A stretch of DNA of 64,000 nt from Phycisphaerales bacterium (GCA_029260395.1 JAJDDJ010000013.1:186001-250000); one strand, 5' to 3'; positions 16,330 through 25,587 are shown, counted from the first letter of the stretch. A program made the numbers and translations. The notes: generated by a model not told the origin, from the letters alone.

Positions 16330-17571
16330 ATGGACAGGTATCAGAAGATCACAGCGTCCGTCCTCGTGGCGGCAGGGCTTATCGGGCTTACAGGTTGCGG
16401 CGGCGGGGGCGCCAGCCGCGGCAAGTACACCCAAGAGCACCTGTCGGCCGCTCGCGTCAAGCTCGACATCATGAAGAGCGCCACCGAGTACGACATGGCC
16501 CGTCAGTCGTTTCTCGCGGGCGATCTCGACAAAGCCCTCGAACGCATCGAGCGTTCGCTCTCGCTCAACCCGGAAGTCACCAAGAGCAACGTGCTCCACG
16601 GCCGAATCCTCAACGAGATGGGCGAGGTCGATCAATCCATCGCGGCCTTCACTCGCGCCGTAACGCTCGACGCGAGCAACGTCGAGGCCCAGTACTACAT
16701 GGGCATCGTGTACGAGCGGATTGTCAACCGCGAGAAGGCCGCCGAGCACTTCATCAAAGCGCACGAGCTGGACCCGACCGACCCGCAGTACCTCATCGCG
16801 GCGGTCGAGCAGCTCATGGACATGGGCCAGATCGAACGCGCGCAGAGCTTCATCGAATCCACCGGCGACCGCTTCCAGCACAACGGCGGTGTCCGCCAGA
16901 CGCTGGGTCACCTGGCCATGATCCGCGGCGAGCACTCGCTCGCGGTAGAGATGTTTAACCAGGCCCGCCTGCTCACGCCGGACGACAAGGGCATCATCGA
17001 GGATCTGGCCTCGGCACAGATTGCGACCGGGCAGGTCGCCGCTGCCGAGTCGAACCTCGCCAAGCTGCTCTCCGACAAGGACTACGCGACGCGCCGGGAT
17101 TTGCAGCACACCCGCGCTCGCGCGCTGGTCGAACTGAACCGGCTCGTCGAGGCCCGTACCGCGTACCTTGAACTCACCAAGGGCTCGCAGGGCAGCTCGG
17201 ATACCGAGGCCTGGGTCGCTCTAGGCAGCGTTGCGATGGCGCTGAACGACCAGCTCCGCATCCGCGAATGCGCCCAGCGCGTCGTGGCGCTGCTGCCCGA
17301 TCGGCCTGAGGGCTACCTGTACCGCGCCGCTTGGTTCCGCAGTCAGACCAATCCCGAGCCAGCGCTGCGTTGGCTCGATATGGCCCAGCAGCGAGGCGGC
17401 GACCAGATCGTCATTCACCAGATGCGGGCCATCGTGCTCAAGCAACTCGGTCGCGACGCAGAAGCACGCCAAGAGATCCTCTCCGCGGCGCGGGCCGACC
17501 CGACCAACCCGCGACTTCGCGAACTCGCCCAGAGCCTGGGCTCTTACGCGAACGTGCCGGTCAACGACTGA
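16330..17571 (+). CDS. TPR-repeat lipoprotein of the secretin cluster
   Basis: 413-residue lipoprotein. The signal ends in the lipobox LTGC with Cys23, followed by Gly residues. From residue 50 to about 390 it is a run of tetratricopeptide repeats (ARQSFLAGDLDKALERIERS, NILGRILNEMG-like and EAQYYMGIVYERIVNREKAA units). It sits 52 bp after the secretin gene with a strong AAGGAG site. TPR lipoproteins such as PilF/PilW act as pilotins that carry secretins to the outer membrane and help them multimerise. With about ten repeats this one is larger than PilW, so the pilotin role is likely but not certain. Confidence 0.88.
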   Translation: MDRYQKITASVLVAAGLIGLTGCGGGGASRGKYTQEHLSAARVKLDIMKSATEYDMARQSFLAGDLDKALERIERSLSLNPEVTKSNVLHGRILNEMGEVDQSIAAFTRAVTLDASNVEAQYYMGIVYERIVNREKAAEHFIKAHELDPTDPQYLIAAVEQLMDMGQIERAQSFIESTGDRFQHNGGVRQTLGHLAMIRGEHSLAVEMFNQARLLTPDDKGIIEDLASAQIATGQVAAAESNLAKLLSDKDYATRRDLQHTRARALVELNRLVEARTAYLELTKGSQGSSDTEAWVALGSVAMALNDQLRIRECAQRVVALLPDRPEGYLYRAAWFRSQTNPEPALRWLDMAQQRGGDQIVIHQMRAIVLKQLGRDAEARQEILSAARADPTNPRLRELAQSLGSYANVPVND

Positions 17572-17587
17572 AGCAAAGCTATTGCAC

Positions 17588-19435
17588 TCACCCGTCGAGC
17601 CTGAGGTCCAGCACCTCGGGCTCGATGTTTTTTTGTCCACGCCATTCGTTGATCTTGGGCCGAACGATGGCATCGAACTTCACGCCCTGTCGCAGTTGAT
17701 CGGCCCAGGCGCCCTTGCGCCAGCCGACGAGTCGCAGAACGCGATCGCCATCGGACACCCTTAGCGACAGGTGGCTGCCGGTCGAGCCCATGCGTTTGGG
17801 CGACTCGATCAGCCGCAGAGCGTCCATACGCACGGTGACCTCGGGGTTGGAGTGCCCGAACGGGCCGAGGCGTTGGAGCTGTTCGACCCCGGCGGGGGTA
17901 AGGTCGCGCGGCTGAACGCGCACGTCGTAGCGCAGCTCGGGGAGCATCTGCGACTCGGTCAGGTGTGCCTCGGCGTGGGCCTGCATCGAGGCGGTGAACG
18001 CGGCGAGTGACGATTGCGATAGCCCCAGACCGGCGGCGGCGGCGTGCCCGCCGAAGCGGTCGAGGTGCTCGGCGCAAGCGTGCAGCGCCGCGTGCAGGTC
18101 GTAGCCCGGCACGCTTCGGGCCGAGCCGGTCAGCGTCTGGCCATCGCGGCAGAGCAGCACGGTGGGCCTGCCGAACCGCTCGACGAGCCGCGAGCACACG
18201 ATGCCGATGACTCCAGGGTGCCAGCCGTCGCCCGCGAGCACGATCACGCGTGCGTCACCCGTCGTCATTCCCGCGCATTCGGCCATCTCGATGGCTTGCT
18301 CGGCGATGGCCTTTTCGAGGTCGCGGCGGGCGGTGTTGCGCTCGTCGAGGTACTCGGCGATGTCTCGGGCCTCGTCCATGCTGGCCTCGGTGAGCATGCG
18401 TACGGCATCGGCAGCGTGCCCGAGCCGCCCACAGGCGTTGAGGCGGGGAGCCAGCCCAAATGCGACCCGCTGGGCGTCGACCGCGCCGTCGCCTAGGCCG
18501 CAACTCTCGAGCAGCGCGCGTACGCCGTGCATCTTGCTGTTGCCTAAACGTGCGAGCCCGTGTCGAACAATCGCACGGTTCTCATCGACCAGCGGCACGA
18601 CATCCGCGACGGTTCCCAGGGCTGCGAGCGAGAGCAGTTCGAGCAGCGTCTCACGTCTCGGCGCGGAGAGCTGCTTCCGGCCCTCGTGCTTGATGAGCAG
18701 GTGCCACGCGAGCTTGTACGCCACTCCCGCGCCGCAGAGCGACTCGAACGGGTACAGGCTGCCCGGCAGAGATGGATGGACGATGGCGAACGCATCGGGC
18801 AGCGGGGCTGGCTCACCGGTTTCGTCCGGCAGGCTCGGCTGGTGGTGGTCGGTGATGATGAGGTCGATGCCCCGCGCTCGCGACAGCGATGCTTCTTCGA
18901 TCGCGGTGATACCACAATCAACGGAGATGATGACCTCGGCTCCCTCATCGGCGAGCGAGGTGATGGCCTCGGCGTTGAGCCCGTAGCCCTCGTGCAGCCG
19001 GTGGGGGACGTAGGTGCCGAGGTTGGCATCAGGCGCTATCGAGCGGATGGCGTGGTACAGAATGGCGGTTGAGGTCACGCCGTCGACGTCGTAGTCGCCA
19101 TAAATAACGATCCGCTCGCCCCGCTTGAGCGCTCGCAGCACCCGGTCGGTCGCTTGGCCTATGTTGGGCAGCAGGGCCGGATCGTGCATGTCGCTGAGAG
19201 ACGGCCTGAGGAAAGCCGAGGCTGACTCGGCGTCCCCGAAGCCACGTGCAACCAGCACGCGAGCGGTCAGCGGGTCGAGGCCGGGCAGATCGCCTAGGTC
19301 GCTCGCGATATTGCCGGGCCGAGATTCCGAATCACAGACCCATCGGCACATCAGCCCACGCTCGTGGGCGGGGCCGGCGGGCCTGTCGCCATCGGCGTCG
19401 GGGGCGGGCGGCGTGTCTTGCGGTACACTCAGCAT
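17588..19435 (-). CDS. recJ: single-stranded-DNA-specific exonuclease RecJ
   Basis: 5'-3' ssDNA exonuclease of recombination and mismatch repair. DHH-family motifs are complete: VIYGDYDVDGVTSTAIL (motif I), ISVDCGITA, ITDHHQPSLP (DHH) and the DHHA1 signature DRFGGHAAAAGL. CGRLGHAADAVRMLTE and GDGWHPGVIGIVCSRLVERF also match RecJ. The ATG at 19435 has AAGGAA upstream; an ATG at 19351 (MCRWVCDSES) is where homology starts and could be the true start, while a GTG at 19471 is less likely. The gene converges on the TPR lipoprotein gene with a 16-bp gap and is divergent from the adenosyltransferase gene. Confidence 0.94.
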   Translation of the reverse strand: MLSVPQDTPPAPDADGDRPAGPAHERGLMCRWVCDSESRPGNIASDLGDLPGLDPLTARVLVARGFGDAESASAFLRPSLSDMHDPALLPNIGQATDRVLRALKRGERIVIYGDYDVDGVTSTAILYHAIRSIAPDANLGTYVPHRLHEGYGLNAEAITSLADEGAEVIISVDCGITAIEEASLSRARGIDLIITDHHQPSLPDETGEPAPLPDAFAIVHPSLPGSLYPFESLCGAGVAYKLAWHLLIKHEGRKQLSAPRRETLLELLSLAALGTVADVVPLVDENRAIVRHGLARLGNSKMHGVRALLESCGLGDGAVDAQRVAFGLAPRLNACGRLGHAADAVRMLTEASMDEARDIAEYLDERNTARRDLEKAIAEQAIEMAECAGMTTGDARVIVLAGDGWHPGVIGIVCSRLVERFGRPTVLLCRDGQTLTGSARSVPGYDLHAALHACAEHLDRFGGHAAAAGLGLSQSSLAAFTASMQAHAEAHLTESQMLPELRYDVRVQPRDLTPAGVEQLQRLGPFGHSNPEVTVRMDALRLIESPKRMGSTGSHLSLRVSDGDRVLRLVGWRKGAWADQLRQGVKFDAIVRPKINEWRGQKNIEPEVLDLRLDG

Positions 19436-19564
19436 CGCGTCTGGGGTTCCTTGGGGCTTCCGGTGCGCCACCGCTCGCGGTGGGCTATCGCTTTCTTGGC
19501 TCTTTCGGGGGCCGTCGTCGCGGGATAGAGCAGAGCCCCACCTTACCGGGCTGACGGTTTCTCC

Positions 19565-20182
19565 ATGGTCAAGATCACGAAGATATACACCCGCACCGGC
19601 GATGACGGCACCACAGGGCTCGTCTCGGGCACCCGAGTAGCCAAAACCTCGCCCCGCGTGGTCGCCTACGGCACCGTCGACGAGGCCAACGCCGCCGTCG
19701 GCTTGGCGGTCTCAAGCCTCAAGGCGGGCGGCCATCAGGCCAGCCAAACCGACGCCGACCGGCTCACCAGCCAACTCACGGTTATTCAGCACGACCTGTT
19801 CGACCTTGGGGCGGACCTGGCCACGCCCGGCAAGGTCGAGGGCGCCTTGCGGATCGTGCCCGCGCAGGTCGATCGCCTCGAAGCCGAGATCGACGGCTGG
19901 AATCGATCGCTGACAGCGCTCACCAGCTTCGTGCTTCCCGGCGGCTGTCCCGCGGCGTGCGCCTTACACCTCGCCCGCACGGTCACTCGTCGGGCCGAGC
20001 GAAAGGTTGTCGAGGTCGGCGAGCATGAGGGTACGCTCGAGTCCGAGCCTGCCACGTTGCGTTACCTCAACCGGCTCAGCGACTTGCTGTTTGTCATGAG
20101 CCGGGTCGTGAACGCCAATGGCGAGGCGGACGTGCTGTGGGTGCCGGGCAAGAGCCGGGGCGATGGGAGTGCCAAGTCATGA
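19565..20182 (+). CDS. PduO-type corrinoid adenosyltransferase
   Basis: Transfers adenosyl from ATP to cob(I)alamin to make adenosylcobalamin. The N-terminal ATP motif ITKIYTRTGDDGTTGLVSGTR is the PduO/MMAB signature, VVAYGTVDEANAAVGLA carries the conserved Asp-Glu, and FVLPGGCPAACALHLARTVTRRAER is the helix lining the corrinoid site. The length of 205 residues is normal. The stop codon overlaps the next start as ATGA, so the downstream phosphatase is translationally coupled to it. No B12-dependent enzyme is in the window. Confidence 0.93.
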   Translation: MVKITKIYTRTGDDGTTGLVSGTRVAKTSPRVVAYGTVDEANAAVGLAVSSLKAGGHQASQTDADRLTSQLTVIQHDLFDLGADLATPGKVEGALRIVPAQVDRLEAEIDGWNRSLTALTSFVLPGGCPAACALHLARTVTRRAERKVVEVGEHEGTLESEPATLRYLNRLSDLLFVMSRVVNANGEADVLWVPGKSRGDGSAKS

Positions 20183-21657
20183 GCAAGCCCATGTTCACCT
20201 CGGCGGCTTACACCAAGGAGTTCTCGCAGGAGTTCGAGCTTCAAACCCATCGCCTGCTGCGCAAGCGGTTCTTGTGGTTCACAGCCGTCGTCGCAGCGTT
20301 CGGCATCTTCGGCGTTGTCGTCGGCATCCTGACGGGTCTCAACTCGAACGCGATGGAGGAGGTCACCGACCAGAGCTCATCCGACCTGTGGAAATTCGTG
20401 CTCGTCGGGATTCCTTGGACGTTGCTCTACGTCGTCGCGTTTGCCTGGGCGGTCTACGACCGTCCCTCGGGCAAGAAGCTCATTAATGCGAGCATCGCGG
20501 TCGTCACCCTCGACGGGCTGCTCAACCTGCTCGCCCGCGATATCGCTATGCCCTTTGCGCTCGGGCTCGCTGGCTTTGGCATCACGCATCTGATCGCCGC
20601 CCTGTTCCTGCCGTGGACCCCGTGGCAGGCGATGAAGTCCGCGATCATCGTGCTGCTTGCCAACGTGGTTTCCGTGCTGACCATCCAAAACCATTTCTGG
20701 AATTTCACCGCCAGTGAATGGGCCAGCGCCAGCATGCTGCTGTTCACGCCCATTATCGCTGTGCCCGGCACCGCGGTGTGCGCGATGCGGCATTCAAGCC
20801 GAACGCAGAAGTTCAAGACCCAGTTCTTCCAGTCCCGCTACGGCGACCTCCGCCGCGAGCTGGTCGATGCCAAACGCATCCACGAATCGCTCTTCCCCGA
20901 TCAGGCCGAGGGCGGGCCGATCTCGATGAGCTACACCTACGAGCCGGCCCGTGCGATCGGCGGGGACTTCCTGTTCCTGCATCAGGCCCCTTCCAAGGGA
21001 GGCGAACAGGGCTCGCTCTCGCTGGTCGTCATCGATGTCACCGGCCACGGCATCCCAGCCGCACTCACAGTCAACCGCCTCCACGGCGAACTCACCCGCA
21101 TCTACGCCGAGCAGCCCCACGCAGGGCCGGGCGAGGTGATGGAACTCGTCAACCGCTACGTCCACCTCACGCTCGCCCGTCACTCGATCTACGCGACGGG
21201 CCTGTGCGTGCGGATCAACGCCGAGACCCAGACGCTTGATTACACCAGCGCCGGCCACCCGCCCGCTTTCGTTCGGGCCGTCGACGGCACGCTCGAAGAC
21301 CTCGACTCGACGGCCATCGTGCTCGGTGCTGCCGGGTCCGACGACTTCGAGCACGGCGAGCGCACCGTCCGCTTCTTCGCGGGCGATGCATTCCTTGCCT
21401 ACACCGACGGCGTGACCGAGGCCCGTGCCGCCAGCGGCACGATGCTGCAGATCGACGGCCTGCGCGCATCTATCTTGGCTGCAGGCTCGATCAAGCCCGG
21501 CGGCTGGCCCGCGCACCTCCGCGAGCGCGTCGAGCAGTTCCGCGAGGGCGGCCCGGAGGACGATCTTCTCATCGTCGAACTCCGCCGCAGCATCCCTAAA
21601 CGCGAGCCCAAGGCCCGGCCCGAGGGCGAGCACATCCGCCACGTGCCGGTGGGTTGA
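20179..21657 (+). CDS. membrane-anchored SpoIIE-type (PP2C) serine phosphatase
   Basis: 492-residue protein. Residues 30-220 hold about six hydrophobic segments (FLWFTAVVAAFGIFGVVVGIL, FVLVGIPWTLLYVVAFAWAVY and others), so the N-terminal half is an integral membrane sensor of no named family. A helical linker (QSRYGDLRRELVDAKRIHESLFP) leads to the SpoIIE/RsbU phosphatase domain with GGDFLFL, VIDVTGHGIPAAL, YTSAGHPPAFV, FLAYTDGVTEA and the final PEDDLLIVEL metal-binding motif. Such enzymes usually dephosphorylate an anti-anti-sigma factor (STAS). None is adjacent. The start is the ATG of an ATGA overlap with the adenosyltransferase gene. Confidence 0.88.
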   Translation: MSKPMFTSAAYTKEFSQEFELQTHRLLRKRFLWFTAVVAAFGIFGVVVGILTGLNSNAMEEVTDQSSSDLWKFVLVGIPWTLLYVVAFAWAVYDRPSGKKLINASIAVVTLDGLLNLLARDIAMPFALGLAGFGITHLIAALFLPWTPWQAMKSAIIVLLANVVSVLTIQNHFWNFTASEWASASMLLFTPIIAVPGTAVCAMRHSSRTQKFKTQFFQSRYGDLRRELVDAKRIHESLFPDQAEGGPISMSYTYEPARAIGGDFLFLHQAPSKGGEQGSLSLVVIDVTGHGIPAALTVNRLHGELTRIYAEQPHAGPGEVMELVNRYVHLTLARHSIYATGLCVRINAETQTLDYTSAGHPPAFVRAVDGTLEDLDSTAIVLGAAGSDDFEHGERTVRFFAGDAFLAYTDGVTEARAASGTMLQIDGLRASILAAGSIKPGGWPAHLRERVEQFREGGPEDDLLIVELRRSIPKREPKARPEGEHIRHVPVG

Positions 21658-21794
21658 GGATGAGCGTACAACGCAGGGACGCAGCACTAAGACGCGGAGA
21701 GCGCGGAAGGAAGGTGTCTCTGTGGCGAAGCTCTTCTAGCCCGCCCTCACAGTCGCGGCTCGCCGGGAGCAAGGCCCGATGCCCGCGCCCCTTA

Positions 21795-21817
21795 TGGCAT
21801 GGGGCGTGGGCATGCCA
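21795..21817. other. inverted repeat in the intergenic gap 21658-21861
   Basis: TGGCATG and CATGCCA form a perfect 7-bp stem around a 9-nt G-rich loop. It lies in the gap between two convergent genes and may act as a bidirectional 3'-end hairpin, although no T-tract follows on either strand. Confidence 0.4.
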
Positions 21818-21861
21818 CCCATCAAGCCCCATTGTCTGACTGCCTGACAACGTTCCGCCGC

Positions 21862-22536
21862 TCAGCCCGCCTTCCAGCCGGCGGCGATGCCCGCAAGCGC
21901 TGTCGCGGTCATGGGCACGGCTCCGGTTATGAACGCGCGGAACGAGGCGAACTGCCCGCCGGCCCAGGCCTCGAAGCTGTCGTAGCGGTCGGCCATCGCG
22001 CCCCAGCGGATGTCGATCAGCTGCGCATACTCAAGTCCCAGCAGGAGCATGAACACGAGCCCGGCGGCGAACATGGTCACCTTGAAGAGCTTGCGCATCG
22101 CAAACGCTGCGGCAAAGCCCGCGGTGAAGCCAAAGCCAAGGCGGAACACGGCCTCGGGCTCCGAGCCTTCTTTCTCGGCGGCCTCGATGGGCGAGGGTGA
22201 TCCGGGCGGAGGGTTGATGGCGCCCTGCACGCCCTCGATCATGTCGTTGATGCCCTTCATGGGGTCGGGCGTGTTGCGTTGATCAAAGCCGAGGCCCTTG
22301 AGCGCCTCTTCGGTCGCGCCCTCGGGGAGCTTGACGCTGCTTGAGGGGTTCATGCCCTCGGGCAGGTCGAGCTTGCTGAGGTCGGGGGCTTGGATGGCGG
22401 GAGCCTTGTCGGCGATCGCGTCCCAGCCCACGCCGCAAGCCATCACCACGACCGCGAGGCCGATGAGCAGCCAGGTGATGGGCAGGCCGCGACGCTTCTT
22501 GGACTCTGGCTGACGGTCGGGGTCGTTGGTGGCCAT
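21862..22536 (-). CDS. FUN14-domain membrane protein
   Basis: 224-residue protein. After a basic N-terminus (ESKKRRGLP) comes a first transmembrane helix (ITWLLIGLAVVVMACGVGW), then a Pro-rich extracytoplasmic region of about 90 residues. The C-terminal 90 residues match the FUN14 fold: GFTAGFAAAFAMRKLFKVTMF, then AAGLVFMLLLGLEYAQLIDIRWGAM and a last helix. FUN14 proteins are known in eukaryotes as mitophagy receptors; bacterial members have no settled function. The start is set by AGGAGA seven bases upstream. The gene is divergent from the DMT transporter gene across 136 bp. Confidence 0.8.
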   Translation of the reverse strand: MATNDPDRQPESKKRRGLPITWLLIGLAVVVMACGVGWDAIADKAPAIQAPDLSKLDLPEGMNPSSSVKLPEGATEEALKGLGFDQRNTPDPMKGINDMIEGVQGAINPPPGSPSPIEAAEKEGSEPEAVFRLGFGFTAGFAAAFAMRKLFKVTMFAAGLVFMLLLGLEYAQLIDIRWGAMADRYDSFEAWAGGQFASFRAFITGAVPMTATALAGIAAGWKAG

Positions 22537-22672
22537 TCGGGTTCTCCTAGATAGCACAGCGTAGGGGATCGGGGCCGGGTGCCAGATTCTCAGCCGGGCA
22601 GGAGCCCGCTTGGGCCTAGGCTCGCTGGCCACGGAGCCGCTGTCGTTGTTGGTTGGGGAGTTGACGCTGCGC

Positions 22673-23743
22673 ATGCCAGACACCGACCTGAACAGCCCGC
22701 GTAACACGCTGATCGGGATGGGGTTCGTGCTGGCGACGCTGTTCTGCTGGTCGGTCACGCCGGTGTTCGTGGAGTACTTCACCGAGAAGGTGGACCCGTG
22801 GACGAGCAACGGCTGGCGGTACGGGTTCGCGGCGTTGCTGTGGCTTCCCGTACTGGTGGTGGCAGCGGTTCGCAAGAAGTTGCCGGCCGGGTTGTTCCGC
22901 AAGGCGCTGGTGCCCGGGCTCATCAACGCGGCGGGGCAGATCGTCTTCGTGCTCGCGTTCTACAACACGACGGCCCCGATGGTCGCGATAGGGCTGCGGT
23001 CGCAGATCATCGTGGTGTCGCTGGGCGCTGCGGTGTTCTTTGCCGCCGAGAGGAAGGTAGTGGCCCAGCCGATGTACATCGTGGCGATTACGATGATCGT
23101 GGGCGGGCTCATCGGGGCGGTGCTGCTGGGCGGAGACGCGGCGTTCGTGGAGATTGACGGCTTCCTGTTGGCGCTGGGAGCAGGCGCGGGCTACGGGTTC
23201 TACGCGCTGGCGGTTCGGCACTGGATGCAGGGGGTGAACCCGCTCTTGGCGTTTGCGGCGATCAGCCAGTACACGGCCGCGATCATGGTCACGCTGATGC
23301 TCATCCGGGCCGAGGATTTTGGTGCTCGCGCCTTAGACCTTGAGCCAGCGACATTCGGCTTGTTCCTGCTGTCGGCGGTGATCGGGATCGCGATCGGGCA
23401 CGTGGTGTATTACATCGCGATCAATCGGCTTGGGGTGGCGGTGGCGTCGGGCGTGGTGCAGACGCAGCCAGTGTGGGTGGCGCTGGTGAGTTGGGCCTTC
23501 TTGGATCAGCCGGGGCTTACGGCGACGCAGTGGATCGGGGGTGCGGTTGCCATTCTCGGAGCGATCGTGCTGCTTTGGGTGCAGCACAAGACCCGCCAGC
23601 GCGCGGTTGCTGAGGCGCGCGCCCAAAGGGCGCTGGCTGCGGCGAACCTCTGCTCCGAATGCGGGCACGAATTGGGCGAGCTGAGAGACGGGATCTGCCC
23701 CGAATGCGGGCAGACAATCGGTCACTCCGAATCGAAGGGCTGA
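22673..23743 (+). CDS. DMT-superfamily (EamA) transporter with C-terminal zinc ribbon
   Basis: 356-residue inner-membrane permease. About ten transmembrane helices in two EamA repeats cover residues 12-315 (VLATLFCWSVTPVFVEYFTE in the first repeat, FLLSAVIGIAIGHVVYYIAI in the second). Drug/metabolite transporters export or import amino acids, sugars or other metabolites; the substrate cannot be read. The odd feature is a cytoplasmic tail (about 318-356) with four cysteines in two C-x2-C pairs, CSECGHELGELRDGICPECG, a zinc ribbon. The 3' end overlaps the convergent M61 peptidase gene by 22 bp. Confidence 0.85.
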   Translation: MPDTDLNSPRNTLIGMGFVLATLFCWSVTPVFVEYFTEKVDPWTSNGWRYGFAALLWLPVLVVAAVRKKLPAGLFRKALVPGLINAAGQIVFVLAFYNTTAPMVAIGLRSQIIVVSLGAAVFFAAERKVVAQPMYIVAITMIVGGLIGAVLLGGDAAFVEIDGFLLALGAGAGYGFYALAVRHWMQGVNPLLAFAAISQYTAAIMVTLMLIRAEDFGARALDLEPATFGLFLLSAVIGIAIGHVVYYIAINRLGVAVASGVVQTQPVWVALVSWAFLDQPGLTATQWIGGAVAILGAIVLLWVQHKTRQRAVAEARAQRALAAANLCSECGHELGELRDGICPECGQTIGHSESKG

Positions 23744-25587
23744 CCGGTCCAGCTCTGGAACCGTGCTCGCTGGGCGCGGGTGGGCTCATCGATCTGCTCG
23801 AGCTCCCACTTGGGTTGAGGATCGGTAGTAGTCAGAGTGATCTCGACAATCTCCGATCGGCGCATGATGGTGAGCTTGAGCCGAGTGCCCGGATCCGTGC
23901 GTTCCAGCAAGTCGCCTACCGAGTCTTGCGTGGCCTTGATTCCATCGATGGCGATGATGACATCGTCAGCGATCACGCCCGCGCCGAAGGCGGGCCTGCC
24001 CTCGTAGACCGTGCGCACCAAAGCGAACCCGTCCTGGTCGCCCAGGCGGAGGCCAAGGTCTGAGCCGTCTTGGTCGTCGTCGATGGTGAGTTCGAGCCCA
24101 GCCGAGAGCAACGGGGCTTCCAATGGCAGGTCCAGCGTGCCGCCCGCGAGTTGTTCGAGGAGTTCGGTCGCGGCTTCGAGAGGCTGCTCGGAGGCTTCGG
24201 CGATGGCCGCTGCTAGGTCGGCGGTGGTGAAGCCGCCTGACTCAAGCGTGTGCTGCTCGTAGACGAGACGCATCGCGTTATCGAGCGAACGTTCGTCGGC
24301 CGTGTGGTCGCGGATCCAGTGGTCGATGATGAGGCTGGCCATCGCGCCCTGGCTGTAAAAGTTGACGGTGGTGTTGGGCGAGTCGGGTGTTCGCTTGTTG
24401 AACTTGATCCAGGCATCGAAGCTGGATTCTTCGAGCGTTTGGACGGACAGACCGGGGTTGTTGCGGACGTACCCGATGCTTGCCTGAAGGCGGCCCAAGT
24501 AGGTGTCGACATCGATGAGCCCAGTGCGAACGAGCACGAGGTCGTCGTAGTAGCTGGTGGTGCCCTCAGCGACCCAGAGCAGATCGGTGTAGTTCTCGTG
24601 CTGGTACTCGTAGGGCGTGATGCCCGCTGGCCTCATGCGTTTGACGTTCCATGTATGGAACATCTCGTGGCTGACGAGTCCTAGGAACCCCTCGTAGGCG
24701 TCGTCGTCGGTGAAGCTGGCGGGGCGGGTGAGCATGATGGTGGAGTTGATGTGCTCGGTCCCGCCGCCGAGGCCCGGCCCGCAGTGGATCATGAAGACAT
24801 AGCGTCCATAGGGGAGCGGACCGTCGAACTCAAAGACGCGCGCCTGTGACTCGACGATCTTGGCGAAGTCCTCGGTGAGCTTATCGAAGTCTGCTTCATG
24901 ACGGCCCCAGATCATGATCTCGTGCGGCACGCCTCGCACGTCAAATGTCTTGAGGTCGTGGATGCCGACCTCGATCGGGCAATCCACGAGCGTGTCGTAG
25001 TCGCGGGCGACGACGGCCATCTCGGCTTCGCTCGTCGGGTCGTGTTCCATGCCGGTGGAGAGCTTCCAGCCTTGCGGGGCCGAGTGGATGCTGACGCGTA
25101 CAGGTTGTGCGCGTCGTGCGGGGTCGTACATGAACACGCACGACGGGTTCATGAAGGCGTGGGTGGCATCGGCGTGTCGCGTGCGGTTGCCTATGGAGTT
25201 GGCGTAGATGGTGTACTCGACGATGAGCTGATCAACGCCCGCTGTCTCAAAGCGCCATGTGGATTTGTCGGTCTTGGTAAAGGCAACGGGATTGCCGGCT
25301 GCGTCGGTTGCGCTGAGTGTGCGCACGGTTCCTGCAGGATCGAGAATCTCGTACCTACCCGGCCGCCAGACGGGCATTTGGAGCACGGTCTCGTCGGCAT
25401 CGATATTTGGCAACTCAACACGGATGGTAATGAGCTGCGATGCGGTCCGCGACAGGTCCACCGAGTAGACCGTCGCTGCGTCGCGTGCGAGCTGACCTGC
25501 GTCCTCTCCCGAGTAGGGTTGGGCCCCGGCGGTTGGCGCCAGCATGAGTAGTGCGAACAACAAAGCAGGAGCGATTCGGTTGAGCAT
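23722..25587 (-). CDS. secreted M61 family metallopeptidase with PDZ domain
   Basis: 621-residue exported zinc peptidase of the glycyl-aminopeptidase family. The signal peptide is LLFALLMLAPTAGAQ. An N-terminal beta domain (PVWRPGRYEILDPAG) is characteristic of M61. The zinc site is GLVSHEMFHTWNVKRMRP, with the H-E-x-x-H near residue 307 and the downstream Glu in WVAEGTTSYYDD near 338. Residues 515-600 form a PDZ domain (LGLRLGDQDGFALVRTVY, GVIADDVIIAIDG). All catalytic residues are present. The gene is monocistronic. Confidence 0.93.
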   Translation of the reverse strand: MLNRIAPALLFALLMLAPTAGAQPYSGEDAGQLARDAATVYSVDLSRTASQLITIRVELPNIDADETVLQMPVWRPGRYEILDPAGTVRTLSATDAAGNPVAFTKTDKSTWRFETAGVDQLIVEYTIYANSIGNRTRHADATHAFMNPSCVFMYDPARRAQPVRVSIHSAPQGWKLSTGMEHDPTSEAEMAVVARDYDTLVDCPIEVGIHDLKTFDVRGVPHEIMIWGRHEADFDKLTEDFAKIVESQARVFEFDGPLPYGRYVFMIHCGPGLGGGTEHINSTIMLTRPASFTDDDAYEGFLGLVSHEMFHTWNVKRMRPAGITPYEYQHENYTDLLWVAEGTTSYYDDLVLVRTGLIDVDTYLGRLQASIGYVRNNPGLSVQTLEESSFDAWIKFNKRTPDSPNTTVNFYSQGAMASLIIDHWIRDHTADERSLDNAMRLVYEQHTLESGGFTTADLAAAIAEASEQPLEAATELLEQLAGGTLDLPLEAPLLSAGLELTIDDDQDGSDLGLRLGDQDGFALVRTVYEGRPAFGAGVIADDVIIAIDGIKATQDSVGDLLERTDPGTRLKLTIMRRSEIVEITLTTTDPQPKWELEQIDEPTRAQRARFQSWTGQPFDSE

